This document shows, piece after piece, positions 7,657 to 16,914 of a stretch of 64,000 bases of DNA. The stretch is from positions 62,001-126,000 of the forward strand of contig CASEGJ010000004.1 of the NCBI GenBank assembly GCA_949287425.1, read 5' to 3'. The notes below the pieces were generated by a model. That model searched no databases, was not told the DNA's origin, and was given only the letters and a program-made list of their open reading frames with translations. The stretch is from an uncultured Caryophanales bacterium. GTDB taxonomy: Bacteria > Bacillota_I > Bacilli_A > RFN20 > CAG-288. The position numbers were made by a program, and so were the translations under genes. The first letter of the stretch is position 1. Each line of letters opens with the position of its first letter.

Positions 7657-7748
7657 AAACATAGGATTAGTTTATTCATAAACTTGGGATTGATTTACTC
7701 ACAAACATAGGATTGTTTTATTCATAAACTTGGGATTTTGTTGATTTT
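7657..7748 (+). repeat. 23-bp tandem repeat, about four units
   Basis: Units begin AAAC at 7657, 7680, 7703 and 7726, an exact 23-bp period. Each starts AAAC[AT]T[AG]GGATT. Units 1 and 3 are near identical (AAACATAGGATT...), as are the first 12 bp of units 2 and 4 (AAACTTGGGATT), so the array is really a 46-bp unit repeated. The last unit runs into the -35 box of the following gene. Confidence 0.8.
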
Positions 7749-7768
7749 TAGTTCTGTTTTTTTAGAAT
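7741..7768 (+). promoter_or_regulatory. Promoter of the DUF4143 ATPase gene (probably leaderless)
   Basis: TTGATT (7741-7746), 16-bp spacer, TAGAAT (7763-7768), then only 6 bp to ATG 7775. There is no Shine-Dalgarno sequence. Confidence 0.5.
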
Positions 7769-7774
7769 TTGAGT

Positions 7775-9048
7775 ATGCAAAAGAATTATATTCCAAGATT
7801 GTTTGATGATATTTTGAAGTTCTCACTAAAAAGTAAAGGAGCAGTATTAGTAGTTGGCCCGAAATGGTGCGGTAAAACGACAACTTGTAAAAAACAAGCT
7901 AAAACAATTATTGAGTTGTCGCCTTTAAACACTAGGAAGCAGCTTGTTGATTTTGCTAAAATAGCTCCTGAATTATTTTTAAATCAAGGTAAAAAGCCAA
8001 TATTAATAGATGAATGGCAAATAATTTCTTTTATTTGGGATTCAATTAAAATAGAGGTAGATAAAAGTGGTGAATTTGGGCAGTATATTCTTACTGGTAG
8101 TGTAACTGATAAATTAGTTAATCGAGAATTTAAAGATAAAGATATATATGAACAGCACACTGGAAATGGTAGAATCTGTAAAAAGATGATGAGAACAATG
8201 TCATTATTCGAAAGTGGAGAAAGTAACGGCGCTGTTTCTTTATTGGATTTAAAAAATCATCAAGTTAAACCAGCTATTTGCAAAAACACGATCTATGATT
8301 ATGCGTTTTTCGTTTGTCGAGGAGGTTGGCCATTAGCTATTAATCAAACTAAAGATGTAGCGTTAATTCAAGCTAAAGATTATGTTGATGTTTTATATCA
8401 AGATGATATTTTTTCGTTAAAAGATTTGAATATTAAAAGAAATAATTTAATATCTTTAAAATTATTGAAATCTTATGCTAGAAATGTTGGTACACAATGT
8501 CCAGATTCAACAATTATTAAAGATGTAAATATTGATAGCAAAACGTTTGAAAAATATTTTGAGGCATTACAGCGTCTTTTTGTTATTGATGAAGTAACAG
8601 CATGGAATCCAAATCTTCGTTCTAAAACAGCTATACGAAGTAAAAATACTAGATATTTTGTTGATCCATCTATTCCGGTCGCTATTTTAGGTCTTTCGCC
8701 AGAATCACTATTTAAAGATATGAGATTATTTGGCTTTTTGTTTGAATCGTTAGCAATTCGTGATTTAAAAGTTTATGCTAGGCTATTAACGCTAATATTT
8801 ATCATTATAGAGATAGTTTAAATCGTGAAGTAGATGCTGTGATTGTTTATAATGATGGAAACTTCGGATTAATTGAAATAAAACTTGGTGATGATGAAGA
8901 TATTAATCTTGCTGTGCAAAATCTTAAAAGAATAAGCGATGATATGCTTGAAAAGCCAAGTTATTTAATGGTTATAACTAAAAATTCTTATGCTTATCAA
9001 AGAGAAGATGGTGTGTATGTTGTTCCGCTTGGAAATTTAAAACCATAA
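7775..9048 (+). pseudogene. Frameshifted AAA/DUF4143 family ATP-binding protein
   Basis: The first part (7775-8821) gives a P-loop ATPase with Walker A GPKWCGKTTT near residue 30 and Walker B ILIDEW. It then shows the winged-helix-like and DUF4143 regions (ARNVGTQCPDSTIIKDVNI; YFVDPSIPVAIL; GFLFESLAIRDLKVYA). The frame then leaves the family. The missing C-terminus (ANIYHYRDSLNREVDAVIVY, then FGLIEIKLGD, the nuclease-like domain) continues in another frame from about 8785 to 9048. One small indel near 8775-8790 therefore breaks the gene. Proteins of this family are frequent and of unknown role. A sequencing error would restore it. I prefer ATG 7775 to the upstream TTG. Confidence 0.85.
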
Positions 9049-9080
9049 TCCTAACTAAACTTCTTATATAAGAAACATAA

Positions 9081-9106
9081 AAGAGTGTCAAATTAATGAC
9101 ACTCTT
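9081..9106. terminator. Bidirectional terminator
   Basis: A perfect 10-bp stem AAGAGTGTCA/TGACACTCTT with loop AATTAA sits between the convergent ATPase and nifJ genes. The flanking T runs are short on both strands. Confidence 0.75.
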
Positions 9107-9130
9107 ATTTAGATTGATTAGTTTATTAGA

Positions 9131-12100
9131 TTAGTCAATCTTATCTAATTTACCCATCTTGAGTATGCTAGCGAATCTTCTCTTAGCGTATTTTTCACAG
9201 TTAGAGAGCAATTCTTCAGCGTGTTCAGGATTGAGTTTAGGTAATTGAGAGAATCTAGCTTGATTCATTAACCAAGTTCTAAACTTAGTCCAATCAGGTT
9301 TAGGTGAATCCATAATTAATGGATCTTTACCTTGTTCAATTAATCTAGGATCATATCTGAAGATAGGGAAGTAACCACATTCAACAGCTTGCTTTTCAGC
9401 GAGTTCAGAATAGGTTAATCCACCTTTGATGTGATGTAGTAAGCAAGGTGAATAAGCGATAATTAAGGAAGGACCATCGTAAGATTCAGCTTCTTTAATA
9501 GCTTTGATAGCTTGAGTAGGGTTAGCGCCCATAGAAATTTGAGCGACATAGACGTGTTCATAAGCCATAGCGATTAAAGCGAGGTTCTTCTTAGCTTCTT
9601 TCTTACCAGAGGAAGCGAATTCAGCAATAGCACCAGTTTGAGTAGACTTACTAGCTTGACCGCCAGTATTGGAATAGACTTCAGTATCTAAAACTAAGAC
9701 GTTAACATCTCTGTTATTAGCGATAACATGGTCTAATCCACCATAGCCGATATCATAAGCCCAACCATCACCACCGACAATCCAGACAGATTTATCAAGT
9801 AAATCAGCTTTATGTTCAGTAACTAAGGCCTTGATAGCTTCGTTTTTAGAAGCGTTAATAAGTTCAATCATCTTATCTAAGATAGAACGGACGTGATTTC
9901 TATCTTTGATGTTATTGACATAATCAGTTAAGACTTCTTTTAATTCAGGTTCAACATCGTTGATGTTATCAGAAATAATCTTAGTAATTTGTTGGAGCTT
10001 GAAATCAGAAGCTACTCTCATACCATAGCCAAATTCAGCATTATCTTCAAATAGAGAGTTGGCCCAAGCGATACCATTACCATCTTTATCTTTGATGAAA
10101 GGTGAAATAGGAGTAGAACCATTGTAGATTGATGAACAGCCAGTAGCGTTAGCAATCATCATATCTTTACCAAATAATTGGGAGACTAATCTATAGTAAG
10201 GAGCTTCACCACAACCAGCACAAGCACCACAAACTTCAGTATATGGTTTCATAAAGCCAACGCCCATGACAGAAGTATCAGGGAAGATATTAGCTTTAGG
10301 TTCAACGTTCTTATATAAGTAATCAGCTTCAGCTTCATGGCTAAATTGAGATTTAGCTTCAACCATGCTTAAGGCTTTAACTTTCTTAATAGTACCATCT
10401 TCTTGTTTGACAGGTTTGCCTGGGCAAGAATAGACACAAACACCACAGCCGACACAGTTTTCAGGTGAAACTTGAATTCTGAATTTATAATCTTTAGCTT
10501 TACCAATACCAGGTAAGACGTTAGATTGTTCTTCTTCAGGTAAGCCTTTTAATTCCTCATCAGTTAATAAGAAAGCTCTAATGGTAGAATGAGGGCAGAC
10601 AAAGGCACATTGGTTACATTGAATACAATATTCTTTGTTCCAGACAGGGACAACATCAGCGATAGCTCTCTTTTCTTTGAAAGAGTAGTTATTTCTAAAG
10701 GTTCCGTTTTCAAGTTCCCATTTTCTAAAGGTAGAAACAGGTAAATCATAACCACCTAAAGCGCCGACAACAGCCATGTATTTATCATAGTAATCATCAC
10801 CGGTCTTAGATTCAAAGATAGCATAGTTAGGAAGTTTAGCCCATTCAGGATCGACTTTAACTTCTTCTAGACCACTAGCACCAGCATCGATAGCCTTATA
10901 GTTAGCTTGGACGATTTCATCACCTTTCTTGTAATAAGATTTATAGGCCATCTTCTTCATCCATTCTTGAGCTTCGGCATAATCCATGATGCTAGGATTA
11001 AGTTTGAAGAAAGAAGCTTGTAAAATGGTGTTAGTATGTCTACCCATATGACATTCAGCAGCTAGTTTATTAGCATCGATGATATACAATTTAGCGTGAT
11101 GAATAGCTAAATCGTGTTTCATCTTATTAGGCATAGCTTTAATTAATTGTTCAGGAGTCATATCGGTATTTAATAGTAAAGTACCACCATCTTTTAAGTC
11201 TTTAGCAATATCGAACTTAAAGATATATGAATCTAATGAAACGGAGATAAAGTCAGCGTTTTGAATATAGTAAGTAGAATGAATTGGAGTTTTACCAAAT
11301 CTTAAATGAGATCTAGTAGTACCACCGGATTTTCTTGAATCGTAAGCAAAGTAAGCTTGAGCATATTGACCAGTAGCATCACCGATAATCTTACAAGAAG
11401 ATTTGTTAGCGGAAACTGTACCATCACTACCTAAACCGTAGAATAAGCAGGAAGTATAATCACCTTCGATAGTGAAAGAATCATCGACAGGTAAAGATAA
11501 GTGAGTGACATCATCATTGATACCGATAGTAAAGCCAGTGAAGAGTTTACCAGATTTACCAGCTAAGAAATCAAAGACAGCCTTGATGTGTTTAGGTTGA
11601 GTATCTTTACTAGAAATACCATATCTACCACCATAGACTTCGATATCGTTTCTATTAACTTGATGTAAAGCAGCGATGACATCTAGATATAAAGGTTCAC
11701 CAACAGAGTTAGGTTCCTTAGTTCTATCTAAGACAGCGATTCTTTTAACGGTTGAAGGAATAACTTCAGAAAGTAATTCAGCAGAGAAAGGACGATATAA
11801 ATGAACTTTAACATAACCGATTTTTTCGCCTTGTTTAGTTAATTTATCGACGACTTCTTTAGTACATTCAGCGGCAGAGCCCATTAAGATAACGATATTT
11901 TCAGCATCTTTTGCACCTTCATAAACAAAAGGAGCATAGGTTCTACCAGTTAATTCACTAGCAGCTTTGAAATATTTTTTAGCGACATCGACGATGTGTT
12001 GATTGTGTAAATTTTGAGCTTCTAAAGTTTGGAAGACGGTATCGTCATTTTCAGCTCCACCTCTAGTAACAGGATTAGTGTGAGGATTTAAAGCATTAGC

Positions 12101-12718
12101 TTTAAATTTTTTAACAGCATCCATGTCAAGTAATGATTTCCAACCAGCATCTTCAACAAATTCGACATTTTGAATTTCGTGAGAAGTTCTAAATCCATCG
12201 AAGAAATGCATGACAGGAGAACTAGCTTCAATAGCAATTAAGTGAGCGACAGGAGCTAAATCAGCGACTTCTTGAACAGAGCAAGAATTAATCATAGTGA
12301 TACCAGTTTGTCTACAAGCGTAGATATCTTGATGATCACCAAAAATTGATAGAGCACGGCTAGCTAAAGATCTAGCAGCAACATGTAAAACAGCAGGTAA
12401 TTGTTCACCAACCCATTTATAAAGGTTAGGAATCATTAGTAATAAGCCTTGAGAAGCGGTGTAAGTAGTAGATAAACAACCGGCTTGTAAAGCTCCGTGA
12501 ACTGAACCGGAAGCACCAGCTTCAGATTGAAGTTCAACAACGTCGACTTTGTTACCAAAGACGTTTAATTTGCCTTGAGAAGAAAAAGCTTCGACACCTT
12601 CGGCAATAGGTGAAGAAGGAGTGATAGGGTAAATAGCGGCAACTTCAGTAAAAAGATAGCTACCTAAAGCAGCAGCAGTATTACCATCTACAGATAAAAA
12701 GTGCTTTTTAAATTCCAT
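9131..12718 (-). CDS. nifJ: Pyruvate:ferredoxin (flavodoxin) oxidoreductase
   Basis: A 1195-residue single-chain PFOR, normal length for the family. It oxidises pyruvate to acetyl-CoA and CO2 and reduces ferredoxin or flavodoxin in the cytoplasm. Visible domains: the N-terminal pyrimidine-binding half (AAIYPITPSSPIAE), domain II with VILMGSA, and the two [4Fe-4S] motifs CIQCNQCAFVCP and CVGCGVCVYSCP. The C-terminal TPP domain has a cluster-binding CGACAGCGE and GDGWAYDIGYGG. ATG 12718 follows GGAGG at five bases; the in-frame GTG at 12730 overlaps that site. Its codons are more even than in neighbouring genes, which suggests high expression. Monocistronic, with a strong promoter at 12749-12777. 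Confidence 0.97.
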   Translation of the reverse strand: MEFKKHFLSVDGNTAAALGSYLFTEVAAIYPITPSSPIAEGVEAFSSQGKLNVFGNKVDVVELQSEAGASGSVHGALQAGCLSTTYTASQGLLLMIPNLYKWVGEQLPAVLHVAARSLASRALSIFGDHQDIYACRQTGITMINSCSVQEVADLAPVAHLIAIEASSPVMHFFDGFRTSHEIQNVEFVEDAGWKSLLDMDAVKKFKANALNPHTNPVTRGGAENDDTVFQTLEAQNLHNQHIVDVAKKYFKAASELTGRTYAPFVYEGAKDAENIVILMGSAAECTKEVVDKLTKQGEKIGYVKVHLYRPFSAELLSEVIPSTVKRIAVLDRTKEPNSVGEPLYLDVIAALHQVNRNDIEVYGGRYGISSKDTQPKHIKAVFDFLAGKSGKLFTGFTIGINDDVTHLSLPVDDSFTIEGDYTSCLFYGLGSDGTVSANKSSCKIIGDATGQYAQAYFAYDSRKSGGTTRSHLRFGKTPIHSTYYIQNADFISVSLDSYIFKFDIAKDLKDGGTLLLNTDMTPEQLIKAMPNKMKHDLAIHHAKLYIIDANKLAAECHMGRHTNTILQASFFKLNPSIMDYAEAQEWMKKMAYKSYYKKGDEIVQANYKAIDAGASGLEEVKVDPEWAKLPNYAIFESKTGDDYYDKYMAVVGALGGYDLPVSTFRKWELENGTFRNNYSFKEKRAIADVVPVWNKEYCIQCNQCAFVCPHSTIRAFLLTDEELKGLPEEEQSNVLPGIGKAKDYKFRIQVSPENCVGCGVCVYSCPGKPVKQEDGTIKKVKALSMVEAKSQFSHEAEADYLYKNVEPKANIFPDTSVMGVGFMKPYTEVCGACAGCGEAPYYRLVSQLFGKDMMIANATGCSSIYNGSTPISPFIKDKDGNGIAWANSLFEDNAEFGYGMRVASDFKLQQITKIISDNINDVEPELKEVLTDYVNNIKDRNHVRSILDKMIELINASKNEAIKALVTEHKADLLDKSVWIVGGDGWAYDIGYGGLDHVIANNRDVNVLVLDTEVYSNTGGQASKSTQTGAIAEFASSGKKEAKKNLALIAMAYEHVYVAQISMGANPTQAIKAIKEAESYDGPSLIIAYSPCLLHHIKGGLTYSELAEKQAVECGYFPIFRYDPRLIEQGKDPLIMDSPKPDWTKFRTWLMNQARFSQLPKLNPEHAEELLSNCEKYAKRRFASILKMGKLDKID

Positions 12719-12748
12719 ATTAGCCTCCACAGCAATATAAGCACTTTA

Positions 12749-12777
12749 ATTATAAAAATTTTACTAAATAAAATCAA
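12749..12777 (-). promoter_or_regulatory. nifJ promoter
   Basis: TTGATT (12772-12777), 17-bp spacer, TATAAT (12749-12754) on the minus strand, about 30 bases before the start codon. Confidence 0.75.
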
Positions 12778-12861
12778 ATACTATATTCTATTTTCCTATT
12801 AAAAGCAAGCAAAGTGATAACAAAGTGTAAAAAAATAAAATTATTATTTGTTTTAATAAAT

Positions 12862-12884
12862 AAAAAACCCGTTTAAAAACAGGT
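12862..12884 (-). terminator. galU terminator
   Basis: On the minus strand ACCTGTTT pairs with AAACGGGT (one G-T pair) and is followed by six T. It lies about 25 bases after galU. Confidence 0.7.
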
Positions 12885-12907
12885 CTTTATTAGATAAATG
12901 ATAATTT

Positions 12908-13798
12908 TTATTTTGAAAATTGTTTTGCCAATTCAACGATATATTGTTTAACTTTAGATGAGATTTCAGGATTATTCAAAGAAAAATCTATATTTGCTTT
13001 CATATATCCAAATTTATCGCCTATATCATATCTAGTTCCTTCAAAATTATACGCGTATAATTCTTCTTCTTTCATATTCGCTTTAATAGCATCAGTTAAT
13101 TGAATTTCACCATTGACACCAGGGAGAGTGTTTTCAAGGTGTTTAAAGATATTTGGAGTAAGAATATATCTCCCTAAAACAGCATAGTTAGAAGGAGCTG
13201 AATCTATATTTGGTTTTTCGACAAAATCATTTAGTTTAATTAAAGGTCCTTTATCAGATAAATTGACTGGTTTAACAATGCCATATTTATTTACTTCGTT
13301 ATGAGGGACTTCTTGAACACCTAAAATAGTAGCTTTTGTTTTTTCAAAGGCAGAAATAAGTTGACTTAAGGCTGGATTTTTCCAATTGACAACTAAATCA
13401 TCACCAAGTAAAACGGCAAAAGGCTCATCGCCGACAAAATCTTTAGCGCATAGTATCGCATGACCTAAGCCTTTAGGTTCTTTTTGTCTAATATAGTAGA
13501 TATTAGCCATTTCAGCAATCTGGTGGACTTCGTTTGCGAGATGTTCTTTATTAGCTTGTTTAAGTCTAGTTTCTAATTCGAAATTGATATCGAAATAGTT
13601 TTCCATAGCATCTTTAGTGCCGTTAGTTATAATTAAAAAATCTTCAATGCCTGATTTAATAGCTTCTTCGACAATATAGTGAATAGTAGGAGTATCGACA
13701 ATCGGTAACATTTCTTTAGGTAAGGCCTTAGTAGCAGGTAAAAATCTAGTGCCTAAGCCAGCGGCTGGGATAACTGCTTTTCTAATTTTTTTGTTCAT
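12908..13798 (-). CDS. galU: UTP-glucose-1-phosphate uridylyltransferase
   Basis: A 296-residue nucleotidyltransferase of full family length that makes UDP-glucose from UTP and glucose-1-phosphate, for glycolipid and surface polysaccharide synthesis. The N-terminal signature KAVIPAAGLGTRFLPATKALPK and EMLPIVDTPTIHYIVEEA are diagnostic, and later LGDDL, GIVKP, DFVEKP and TDAIKANM follow the GalU order. AAGGAG precedes the ATG. It has its own promoter within the spacer after the hydrolase gene, so it can be expressed apart from the secA operon. Confidence 0.95.
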   Translation of the reverse strand: MNKKIRKAVIPAAGLGTRFLPATKALPKEMLPIVDTPTIHYIVEEAIKSGIEDFLIITNGTKDAMENYFDINFELETRLKQANKEHLANEVHQIAEMANIYYIRQKEPKGLGHAILCAKDFVGDEPFAVLLGDDLVVNWKNPALSQLISAFEKTKATILGVQEVPHNEVNKYGIVKPVNLSDKGPLIKLNDFVEKPNIDSAPSNYAVLGRYILTPNIFKHLENTLPGVNGEIQLTDAIKANMKEEELYAYNFEGTRYDIGDKFGYMKANIDFSLNNPEISSKVKQYIVELAKQFSK

Positions 13799-13822
13799 AA
13801 TAATCTCCTTAGCTGTATAAAA

Positions 13823-13851
13823 ATTATATTCTATTGTAAGTTTCTATTCAA
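13823..13851 (-). promoter_or_regulatory. galU promoter
   Basis: TTGAAT (13846-13851), 17-bp spacer, TATAAT (13823-13828) on the minus strand. It immediately follows the stop codon of the hydrolase gene. Confidence 0.75.
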
Positions 13852-13852
13852 C

Positions 13853-14623
13853 TTAAGTTAGCTGTTGAATAAATTTGATAAAATTGCTTTTTATTATATC
13901 AAAATCTCCATTTGGATAATAAAAATGTGAAGAATTAACAAGTTTAATTTGATTTAAATTGGATTTTTCTGCAATTAGTTTATATGTTTTAAAACTGACC
14001 ATTTCATCTTTTAAAGAACAGAAAGAGATATTTTTACATGAAAAATTATTTATGTAGTTATTTCTTACTTCTTTCATCTTTTTAAAAAGCTGTAAATAAA
14101 CTTTAATCCAAGGAATATATGCGAAGATATTTTTAGTTAATTTGATAGAAAGAGACTTGTTTACTATCTGCATATATGGATCGTTAATAGATTTTTTAGT
14201 TGGATAAACTTCTAAAAATAACTGCTTTAATAAAGGGTAAGAAATTCGATAATACAAAGGTATATTCATTAGGAAAAGTCCTATAATATCATTTTTATGT
14301 TTATAGTATTCTTCTAAAAGAAACAAAGTTCCCATCGAATGACCAACTAAAATTAATTTATATCCTTTTTTAAGATAGAGATTGACAATTTGACTTACTT
14401 GATTTGACCAGTCTTTTAAATTAGAATGTCCAAGCTCTTTATAAGTTAAACCGTGATTTATCAATATAGGAGCAACGATAGTAAATTTAGAAGGGACATA
14501 TTTATAAAGAAAATCAAAATATTTAGCATCGGAAAGAATCCCGTGAATAAATATCACGCATACTTTTCCTTCTTCGCCTTTTTTAAAATAACTGCAACAA
14601 GTGATATTTTGATTTAGTTTCAT
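13853..14623 (-). CDS. Alpha/beta hydrolase (lysophospholipase/carboxylesterase-like)
   Basis: A 256-residue alpha/beta hydrolase. VIFIHGILSDAKYF near residue 25 gives the oxyanion region, GHSMG holds the nucleophile Ser96, an SLKDEMVSF segment probably carries the acid, and the SSHFYYP segment the catalytic His. No signal peptide, so it is cytoplasmic. The substrate is likely a lipid or small ester but cannot be told from sequence. It starts one base after uvrB stops, so it is the last gene of the secA-prfB-yitT-orf98-uvrB operon. Confidence 0.85.
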   Translation of the reverse strand: MKLNQNITCCSYFKKGEEGKVCVIFIHGILSDAKYFDFLYKYVPSKFTIVAPILINHGLTYKELGHSNLKDWSNQVSQIVNLYLKKGYKLILVGHSMGTLFLLEEYYKHKNDIIGLFLMNIPLYYRISYPLLKQLFLEVYPTKKSINDPYMQIVNKSLSIKLTKNIFAYIPWIKVYLQLFKKMKEVRNNYINNFSCKNISFCSLKDEMVSFKTYKLIAEKSNLNQIKLVNSSHFYYPNGDFDIIKSNFIKFIQQLT

Positions 14624-14624
14624 T

Positions 14625-16616
14625 TTAATTTGTTTCCGCTTTTAATTCTAAAATTTCATCTCTATATGTCGCTGCTTGTTCAAAATCAAGTTCATTAGCA
14701 GCTTTTTTCATTGCTTTTTCTAATTCAGCAATTAATTTTAACTTTTCATTTCTAGTTAATTTGCCACTAGGTTTTGAAATTTTATTGCCCTTTTTAGAAA
14801 TCATTCTAATAGGTGGAATTAGTGGCTTAACAATAGATTTAGGGACGATATTATGTTTAAGATTATATTCTTCTTGTATCTTTCTTCTTCTAGAAGTTTC
14901 TTCGATAGTTTCTTTCATAGATTGAGTGATATTATCGGCATAGAAAATAACTTTACCATGGTCGTTTCTAGCGGCGCGGCCAACTAATTGAATTAAAGAA
15001 CGACTCGAACGTAAAAAACCTTCTTTATCAGCATCTAAAATAGCGATTAAACTAACTTCAGGAATATCAAGACCTTCGCGTAGTAGATTAATACCAATTA
15101 CAACATCATATTCACCTTTTCTTAATTTGTAGATGATTTCTGTTCTTTCCATCGTTTTAATTTCGTGTTGTAAATATGCGACTTTTATACCTTTTGATTT
15201 AAAAAAGTCAGTGAGATTTTCAGCATCGTTAATCGTTAAACTGCAAACTAAAGTTCTTTCGTTTCTAAGATTGTTCTTTTTTATTTCTTCTAAAAGATCA
15301 TAGATGGGATTGTTTTTATTAGAACGAACTTCGATAATTGGATCTAGAAGACCAGTAGGTCTAATAATTTGTTCTACTACTTTATTGTTAGATTGTTTTA
15401 TTTCAAATTCTCCAGGAGTAGCAGAAGTGCATATCATATTTTTAACTTTTGAGAAGAATTCATCGAAATTTAAAGGTCTATTATCTAAAGCTGAAGGTAG
15501 TCTAAAACCATAATCAACTAAAACTTGTTTTCTAGCTTGATCTCCATTATACATCCCTTTAATTTGAGGTAAACTAACATGGGATTCATCAACAAAAATT
15601 ATATAATCATCGCTTAAGTAATCTAACAAGCAGAAAGGAGCCTCTCCTTGTTTTCTATGTTCAATATGGCGGGAGTAATTTTCAATTCCTGGACAGATTC
15701 CAAATTCTTCTAAAGATTCTAAATCGTGTCTAGTTCTCATATCTAATCTTTCAGCTTCTAACAATTTGCCTTGGCTAGTAAAATATTCTAATCTTTGAGT
15801 CAGCTCTTCTCTAATAGATTTACAGGCATTTTTAATTCTAATATAGGAAGAAGCGTGTTCATCAGCTGGGAAAATCATAACATATTCGAGGTTTTGAACA
15901 TATTCACCAGTTGTCAATTTAACTTCGATAATTTCTTCTATATTAGAATCCATATCTATATAGATTCTATATAAACTTTCTGATTGGTTAAAAGGAGCGA
16001 TCTCAAGCATATCGCCTTGCTGACGAAAACAGCCAGGAGTTAAAGACATATTGTTTCTAGTATATTGAGCTTCAACTAATTCAGCTTGAGCCTTTTTAAA
16101 ATCTACATATTCGCCTTTTCTAAAAGCGACAGTTAAATTAGAATATTCATCAGGGTCAGTTAATCCGAAAATGGAAGCGACAGAAGCGACGACAATAGTA
16201 TCTTTTCTTGAAAGGATAGAATTAACAGCTGATGAACGCATCATTTCGATTTCTTGATTCATCACAGCTTCTTTTTCAATATAGGTATCAGATTTAGGAA
16301 GATAGGCTTCTGGACGATAAAAATCGAAGTTAGAAATAAAATATTCGACTCTATTATGTGGGAAAAGTTCTTTAAATTCTTCAAAAAGCTGCCCAGCTAA
16401 TGTCTTGTTATGAACTATTACTAAAGCGGGACGTTGGCTTTTATAAATGACATTAGCCATAGTAAAAGTTTTACCAGTGCCAGTAGCACCTAATAAGACT
16501 TGGACTTTTTTATTTTGAGATAGACCATTTAGAAGTTGTTCTATCGCTTGAGGTTGATCTCCAGTCGGTTTATAGTTAGATACTAATTGAAAAGGAAAAT
16601 CTTGTTTTTCAATCAT
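14625..16616 (-). CDS. uvrB: Excinuclease ABC subunit B
   Basis: The 663-residue DNA damage-verification helicase of nucleotide excision repair, which takes over damage from UvrA and recruits UvrC. Walker A GATGTGKT lies at residues 43-50, followed by the beta-hairpin region (SNFDFYRPEAYLPKSDTYIEKE), DESHVSLPQ, the helicase motif VGRAARN, and at the C-terminus the UVR domain (KLIAELEKAMKKAANELDFEQAATYRDE in sense) that contacts UvrC. It starts one base after the small gene before it. Full length and apparently intact. Confidence 0.98.
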   Translation of the reverse strand: MIEKQDFPFQLVSNYKPTGDQPQAIEQLLNGLSQNKKVQVLLGATGTGKTFTMANVIYKSQRPALVIVHNKTLAGQLFEEFKELFPHNRVEYFISNFDFYRPEAYLPKSDTYIEKEAVMNQEIEMMRSSAVNSILSRKDTIVVASVASIFGLTDPDEYSNLTVAFRKGEYVDFKKAQAELVEAQYTRNNMSLTPGCFRQQGDMLEIAPFNQSESLYRIYIDMDSNIEEIIEVKLTTGEYVQNLEYVMIFPADEHASSYIRIKNACKSIREELTQRLEYFTSQGKLLEAERLDMRTRHDLESLEEFGICPGIENYSRHIEHRKQGEAPFCLLDYLSDDYIIFVDESHVSLPQIKGMYNGDQARKQVLVDYGFRLPSALDNRPLNFDEFFSKVKNMICTSATPGEFEIKQSNNKVVEQIIRPTGLLDPIIEVRSNKNNPIYDLLEEIKKNNLRNERTLVCSLTINDAENLTDFFKSKGIKVAYLQHEIKTMERTEIIYKLRKGEYDVVIGINLLREGLDIPEVSLIAILDADKEGFLRSSRSLIQLVGRAARNDHGKVIFYADNITQSMKETIEETSRRRKIQEEYNLKHNIVPKSIVKPLIPPIRMISKKGNKISKPSGKLTRNEKLKLIAELEKAMKKAANELDFEQAATYRDEILELKAETN

Positions 16617-16617
16617 A

Positions 16618-16914
16618 CTATTTTTCGATAGAAATATCTTTTAATTTAAAACTTATTTCAAATTTAAATGAATTTTTTAAAAAAGATAGATAAATTCTCC
16701 CTTTTTCAAACTTAGAATTAATCAATGTTGAATTCTCAACTGTCTTGATAGATAAATTTGAAATATCTTCGTTAGCTAGGAATTTAAAAGTGATTTTACC
16801 ATTGAAGAAAAATAGTTTTTTCCTGTTAAATTCAAGATAAAGTGCATTGTTAGCAATTTTAGCAAGTTGAACTTGAGCGTTGTAAAATTCTTCTAATTTA
16901 GTTAGATTTTCCAT
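16618..16914 (-). CDS. Small hypothetical protein in the secA-uvrB operon
   Basis: A 98-residue protein with no recognised family. It opens with a helical segment (TKLEEFYNAQVQLAKIANNALY) and continues in alternating Lys/Phe-rich strands (KKLFFFNGKITFKFL; KGRIYLSFLKNSFKFEISFKL), which suggests a small beta-rich fold. No signal or membrane segment. AAAGGAG lies before the ATG inside the yitT gene, which it overlaps by 17 nt, and uvrB follows after one base, so translation is coupled on both sides. Confidence 0.7.
   Translation of the reverse strand: MENLTKLEEFYNAQVQLAKIANNALYLEFNRKKLFFFNGKITFKFLANEDISNLSIKTVENSTLINSKFEKGRIYLSFLKNSFKFEISFKLKDISIEK

Noticed and set aside
7657..7748. CRISPR-like array
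   Set aside because: The units follow each other without spacers, only about four copies exist, and no cas genes are near. It is a plain tandem repeat.
10564..10755. Extra ORF inside nifJ
   Set aside because: It lies wholly within a conserved gene in another frame of the same strand and has no ribosome site.
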